Shown here in pieces: positions 61,684-64,000 of a stretch of DNA of 64,000 nt. The notes beneath the pieces are model-generated. The model was not told the origin of the DNA and made no database searches. It worked only from the letters and a program-made list of their open reading frames with translations. How positions within the stretch are numbered: the first letter of the stretch is position 1; every line of letters begins with the position of its first letter. This stretch comes from Caballeronia sordidicola (GTDB lineage Bacteria > Pseudomonadota > Gammaproteobacteria > Burkholderiales > Burkholderiaceae): the NCBI RefSeq assembly GCF_002220365.1, contig NZ_MTHB01000246.1, positions 62,001 through 126,000 of the forward strand, in the 5' to 3' direction. Both the position numbers and the translations under genes were made by a program.

Positions 61684-62538
61684 ATGTTGAACTACCCTGC
61701 CGCTTATCAGGTAACACAGGGTTCCGCACTCGAAGTCGACCGGGACTTTTATTCGCACGTTGCCTCCGCGCATGAAACGCGCACGCTGGTCGATTCGGCG
61801 GTAGTGCCGATCCGATCCGGCTATGCGTGGAAGGTACCGGCTGGACATGTGTTCCGGATCGTGACCATTGAAGGCCCGCAGGTCGCGGACCTCAACATCT
61901 GGAACCTGCATAATCCGCGTGAGCGTTTCTGGGCATCCCGCACGCGCCAGTTGCAGCAGGCGCATGTCAGCACATTCGACCGGCTGTGGTCGACCCTGCC
62001 CTATCTCCGGCCGCTCGTAACAATCACCGACGACAGCCTTGCCGACTACGGAGTCGATGAACACGGCGGTCGCGTTCACGACCTGCTGGGCACGCGATGC
62101 GATCCGTATGTGAACCGGATGCTCACCGGCGAGGATTTCAACTTCCATTGCCATTCGAACCTGACACGCGCGATCGCGCCGCACGGTCTCACCGAATTCG
62201 ATGTGCATGACGTACTGAACGTGTTCCAGTGCACCGGCCTCAATCTGAACGATCAGTATTTCATGAAGGCCTGTCCGGCGAAGAAAGGCGACTACCTGGA
62301 GTTCTTCGCGGAGATCGATCTGTTGTGCGCGCTGTCCACCTGCCCGGGCGGAGATTTGTCCTTGCCGATGTGGGGCCCGGACGCGCGCGATCCGCTCGAA
62401 GTTTGCCGGCCGCTGGGTGTGGAGGTATATCGGCTTGCCCCCCAGATGCTCGATGGATGGAGTTCGCCGGAGGCGCCGCCTTATCGCGGCCTGCACGGCA
62501 TGAGGCTGGATACGTCGGGTCGCGGCGGCTGTTGCTGA
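61684..62538 (+). CDS. DUF1989 (urea carboxylase-associated) family protein
   Basis: 284 aa. Seen: IRSGYAWKVPAGHVFRIVTI, ADLNIWNLHNPRERFWA, DDLLGTRCDPYVNRML (residues around Cys), FHCHSNLTRAI, and FDVHDVLNVFQCTGLN with clustered His and Cys that probably bind metal. It ends GRGGCC. In urea-amidolyase clusters DUF1989 pairs act on carboxylated guanidine; this one is alone with a transporter and GntR, so the substrate should be the imported compound. The ATG at 61684 with GAGGAG ten bases upstream is chosen; 61666 in frame is a TTG within that site. Confidence 0.87.
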   Translation: MLNYPAAYQVTQGSALEVDRDFYSHVASAHETRTLVDSAVVPIRSGYAWKVPAGHVFRIVTIEGPQVADLNIWNLHNPRERFWASRTRQLQQAHVSTFDRLWSTLPYLRPLVTITDDSLADYGVDEHGGRVHDLLGTRCDPYVNRMLTGEDFNFHCHSNLTRAIAPHGLTEFDVHDVLNVFQCTGLNLNDQYFMKACPAKKGDYLEFFAEIDLLCALSTCPGGDLSLPMWGPDARDPLEVCRPLGVEVYRLAPQMLDGWSSPEAPPYRGLHGMRLDTSGRGGCC

Positions 62539-62571
62539 CAGCGGTATCGCGGATGTCGCCTGCATAGATGA

Positions 62572-62598
62572 CGCCATCGGGCAAGCCGCTCGATGGCG
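62572..62598. terminator. Possible terminator hairpin after DUF1989 gene
   Basis: CGCCATCG (62572-62579) and CGATGGCG (62591-62598), perfect 8-bp stem with an 11-nt loop, 33 bp past the stop. No U-tract, so only a weak candidate. Confidence 0.4.
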
Positions 62599-62711
62599 CC
62601 CGTCGTCGCTGTAATCGCGATCCGCAAATGCCACAACCGACACCATTCACGATGACGCGACGTGCGGCGCAACTTGTCGCAGCAGCGCGGCCGGATTGCC
62701 GCACGACTCGC

Positions 62712-63638
62712 TCATTCGCTGTCAACGTCCGTCTTGGTACTGCTCGGCACGCCACCCGGTCCGGCAGGATCGGGGTTGCCAAAACGTGGCAGTGACCCGT
62801 CCATACGGGCGCGATCCAGTTCGGCGCGCACCTGCGCACGTGTCTTCGGACCTTGAGCGGATTGCACTAGAGGCGGCTTTGGCGCTACACGCTGGGCTGG
62901 CGGTAGCGCTTGTTCGGTCGGCGGCGTCGCGGGAGATAGCGCGGGACGTGCCTGTGTGCTGGCAACGGTTGGCGCCATGGTTGGGGCGACGGTTTGCGCT
63001 ACAGTCGGCGCTGCCGTCGGCGAACCCGAGTCCGTCCTTCCGGTTCCCAACACCGGGCTTGTCGCTTCGGTGTTTATAGCGCTGTTCGATGCGGTTCTGA
63101 TCTGACGAGCATCCGTGATCCGTGACCGATGCGACGTGCTTGTCGCATGTTCGCGAACTGGGAATGCGCTCTCATGCGAACGTCCTGCTCTCACGGGCGA
63201 ACGCATTGTAGTCCGGGTCGACTGCGCTGTACTGCGCGGGTTGTCAGGTGGCGAAACCGGAGGTACGGGGTCAGCCTTTTCCTCACGCGCCTGTAATTCT
63301 TTCTGGAGTGACACCGCGCGACTGTCGTCCTTGTTAAGCGTTTGCACCGCCCCCAACAGCACCTTGGCGGAAGCAAGGTCGTTACGTTTCAGGCTGTCCC
63401 GAATCGCCTGAAGAATGTGGGAGATGTCGTCAGAATGGCCGCTCGCAGAAGCCAGGTTTGATCTCCGGGTTTCGACCGGGCCATTGTCCAGTTCGCCGGC
63501 GGTGGAAGCGCCATTGCGCCCCGAGCCTGATTGCGCTCCCGACAGTTTGTCCTCGCCTGACCGCATTACAGATGCACCGATCACCAGGGCACCGAAAAGG
63601 AGGCCCGCGAGGAGTGTCCTTTTGGGGTTGCTCATCAT
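62712..63638 (-). CDS. Membrane-anchored protein with DUF4148-like tail
   Basis: 308 aa. One N-terminal helix (about 8-26, TLLAGLLFGALVIGASV), a region with a helical block (DISHILQAIRDSLKRNDLAS, about 70-110), a long low-complexity Thr/Ser/Pro/Ala stretch (TAAPTVAQTVAPTMAPTVAS), then a C-terminal motif KTRAQVRAELDRARMDGSLP that is DUF4148's TRAQV..L signature. The tail may act periplasmically. Start at the ATG at 63636-63638 of a tandem pair is chosen since it puts the helix at the N-terminus; the frame is open to 63668. Confidence 0.65.
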   Translation of the reverse strand: MMSNPKRTLLAGLLFGALVIGASVMRSGEDKLSGAQSGSGRNGASTAGELDNGPVETRRSNLASASGHSDDISHILQAIRDSLKRNDLASAKVLLGAVQTLNKDDSRAVSLQKELQAREEKADPVPPVSPPDNPRSTAQSTRTTMRSPVRAGRSHESAFPVREHATSTSHRSRITDARQIRTASNSAINTEATSPVLGTGRTDSGSPTAAPTVAQTVAPTMAPTVASTQARPALSPATPPTEQALPPAQRVAPKPPLVQSAQGPKTRAQVRAELDRARMDGSLPRFGNPDPAGPGGVPSSTKTDVDSE

Positions 63639-63668
63639 ATGGTCTATCCCATAGCTTGAAATGCGCAT

Positions 63669-64000
63669 GCGACACGCGGGTGAGGCCTGCCTGACCGACT
63701 TTCACTCGGCAAGGGGGGTGGCATGCATAGACTCAGCATAAAAAGTACCGCGCATGAAATGCGGCTTTACCATCAGTAAGCTACGCGCTCGGAGGGAAGA
63801 TTGGATGCGCCAATCCCTAGCCGATATCCGCCAAAATCGAGGTTTTTGTAGGCTCTCCAACGGTGCCGTTTGTCACACGGTTGGGTCCATCCAAGCACGC
63901 CTGCGGGCGCTGCTACACTTGCCGCCGTGTCAATTGCCGCATAACCCTTGACGCCCGCACGATGCCAATCGGTATCCGCCACCGTCGCGCGGCCATTCCT
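63669..64000. other. Window end, 332 bp
   Basis: No gene I can support. A minus-strand frame (63773-63982) without motif starts at a GTG near the window edge. The DUF4148-tail gene promoter should lie here. Confidence 0.35.

Overview
The window is chromosomal DNA from a GC-rich betaproteobacterium, most likely Paraburkholderia, Caballeronia or a close relative in Burkholderiaceae. The evidence is three Gram-negative porins whose mature N-termini begin QSSVTLYG, four proteins carrying the DUF4148 motif (TRAQV..L...), a chemoreceptor ending in EWEAF, and many LysR/AraC/GntR regulators paired with single catabolic genes. This is the usual make-up of an accessory-rich secondary replicon. I see no rRNA, tRNA, CRISPR array, insertion sequence or integrase.

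Layout. 1-4.5 kb: esterase/LysR divergent pair, TetR plus EamA exporter sharing duplicated operators, and two small unknown genes. 4.6-8 kb: a LuxR-type regulator divergent from a tryptophan-2-monooxygenase-like flavoenzyme (IaaM family), with a near-identical palindrome on each outer side. 8-17.3 kb: zinc alcohol dehydrogenase, AraC regulator, SDR, cysteine-synthase-fold PLP enzyme, isocitrate-lyase-fold enzyme, ABC exporter and one unknown gene. 17.6-28.3 kb: porin, LysR, orphan OmpR-type response regulator, a complete RND tripartite pump (permease, adaptor, outer-membrane lipoprotein), second porin. 28.7-33.2 kb: three small secreted DUF4148 proteins around a two-component system that also carries a response regulator with a degenerate receiver. 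34-40.7 kb: third porin, an XRE-cupin/MHS transporter/FAD-oxidase module, SDR/LysR pair. 40.7-48.6 kb: chemoreceptor and a three-gene phosphorelay joined by 4-bp overlaps. 48.7-51.4 kb: decayed DNA with two truncated genes. 51.4-58 kb: VpsR-like sigma-54 activator, IlvD/Edd sugar-acid dehydratase, MnmD-like methyltransferase, DJ-1/PfpI protein, ProQ/FinO RNA chaperone. 58.3-62.5 kb: an operon of binding protein, fused permease-ATPase, GntR regulator and DUF1989 enzyme behind a promoter with two GntR-type sites. 62.7-63.6 kb: a membrane-anchored protein with a DUF4148-like tail.

How it works together. The region is mostly sensing plus small-molecule uptake, turnover and export: regulators sit beside the transporter or enzyme they probably control, and many intergenic regions hold recognisable operators. 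The parts least explained by known systems are the IaaM-like locus with its flanking palindromes, the DUF1989 transport operon, and the DUF4148 two-component operon with a non-phosphorylatable receiver. Functions are inferred from motifs read by eye; no database search was possible.
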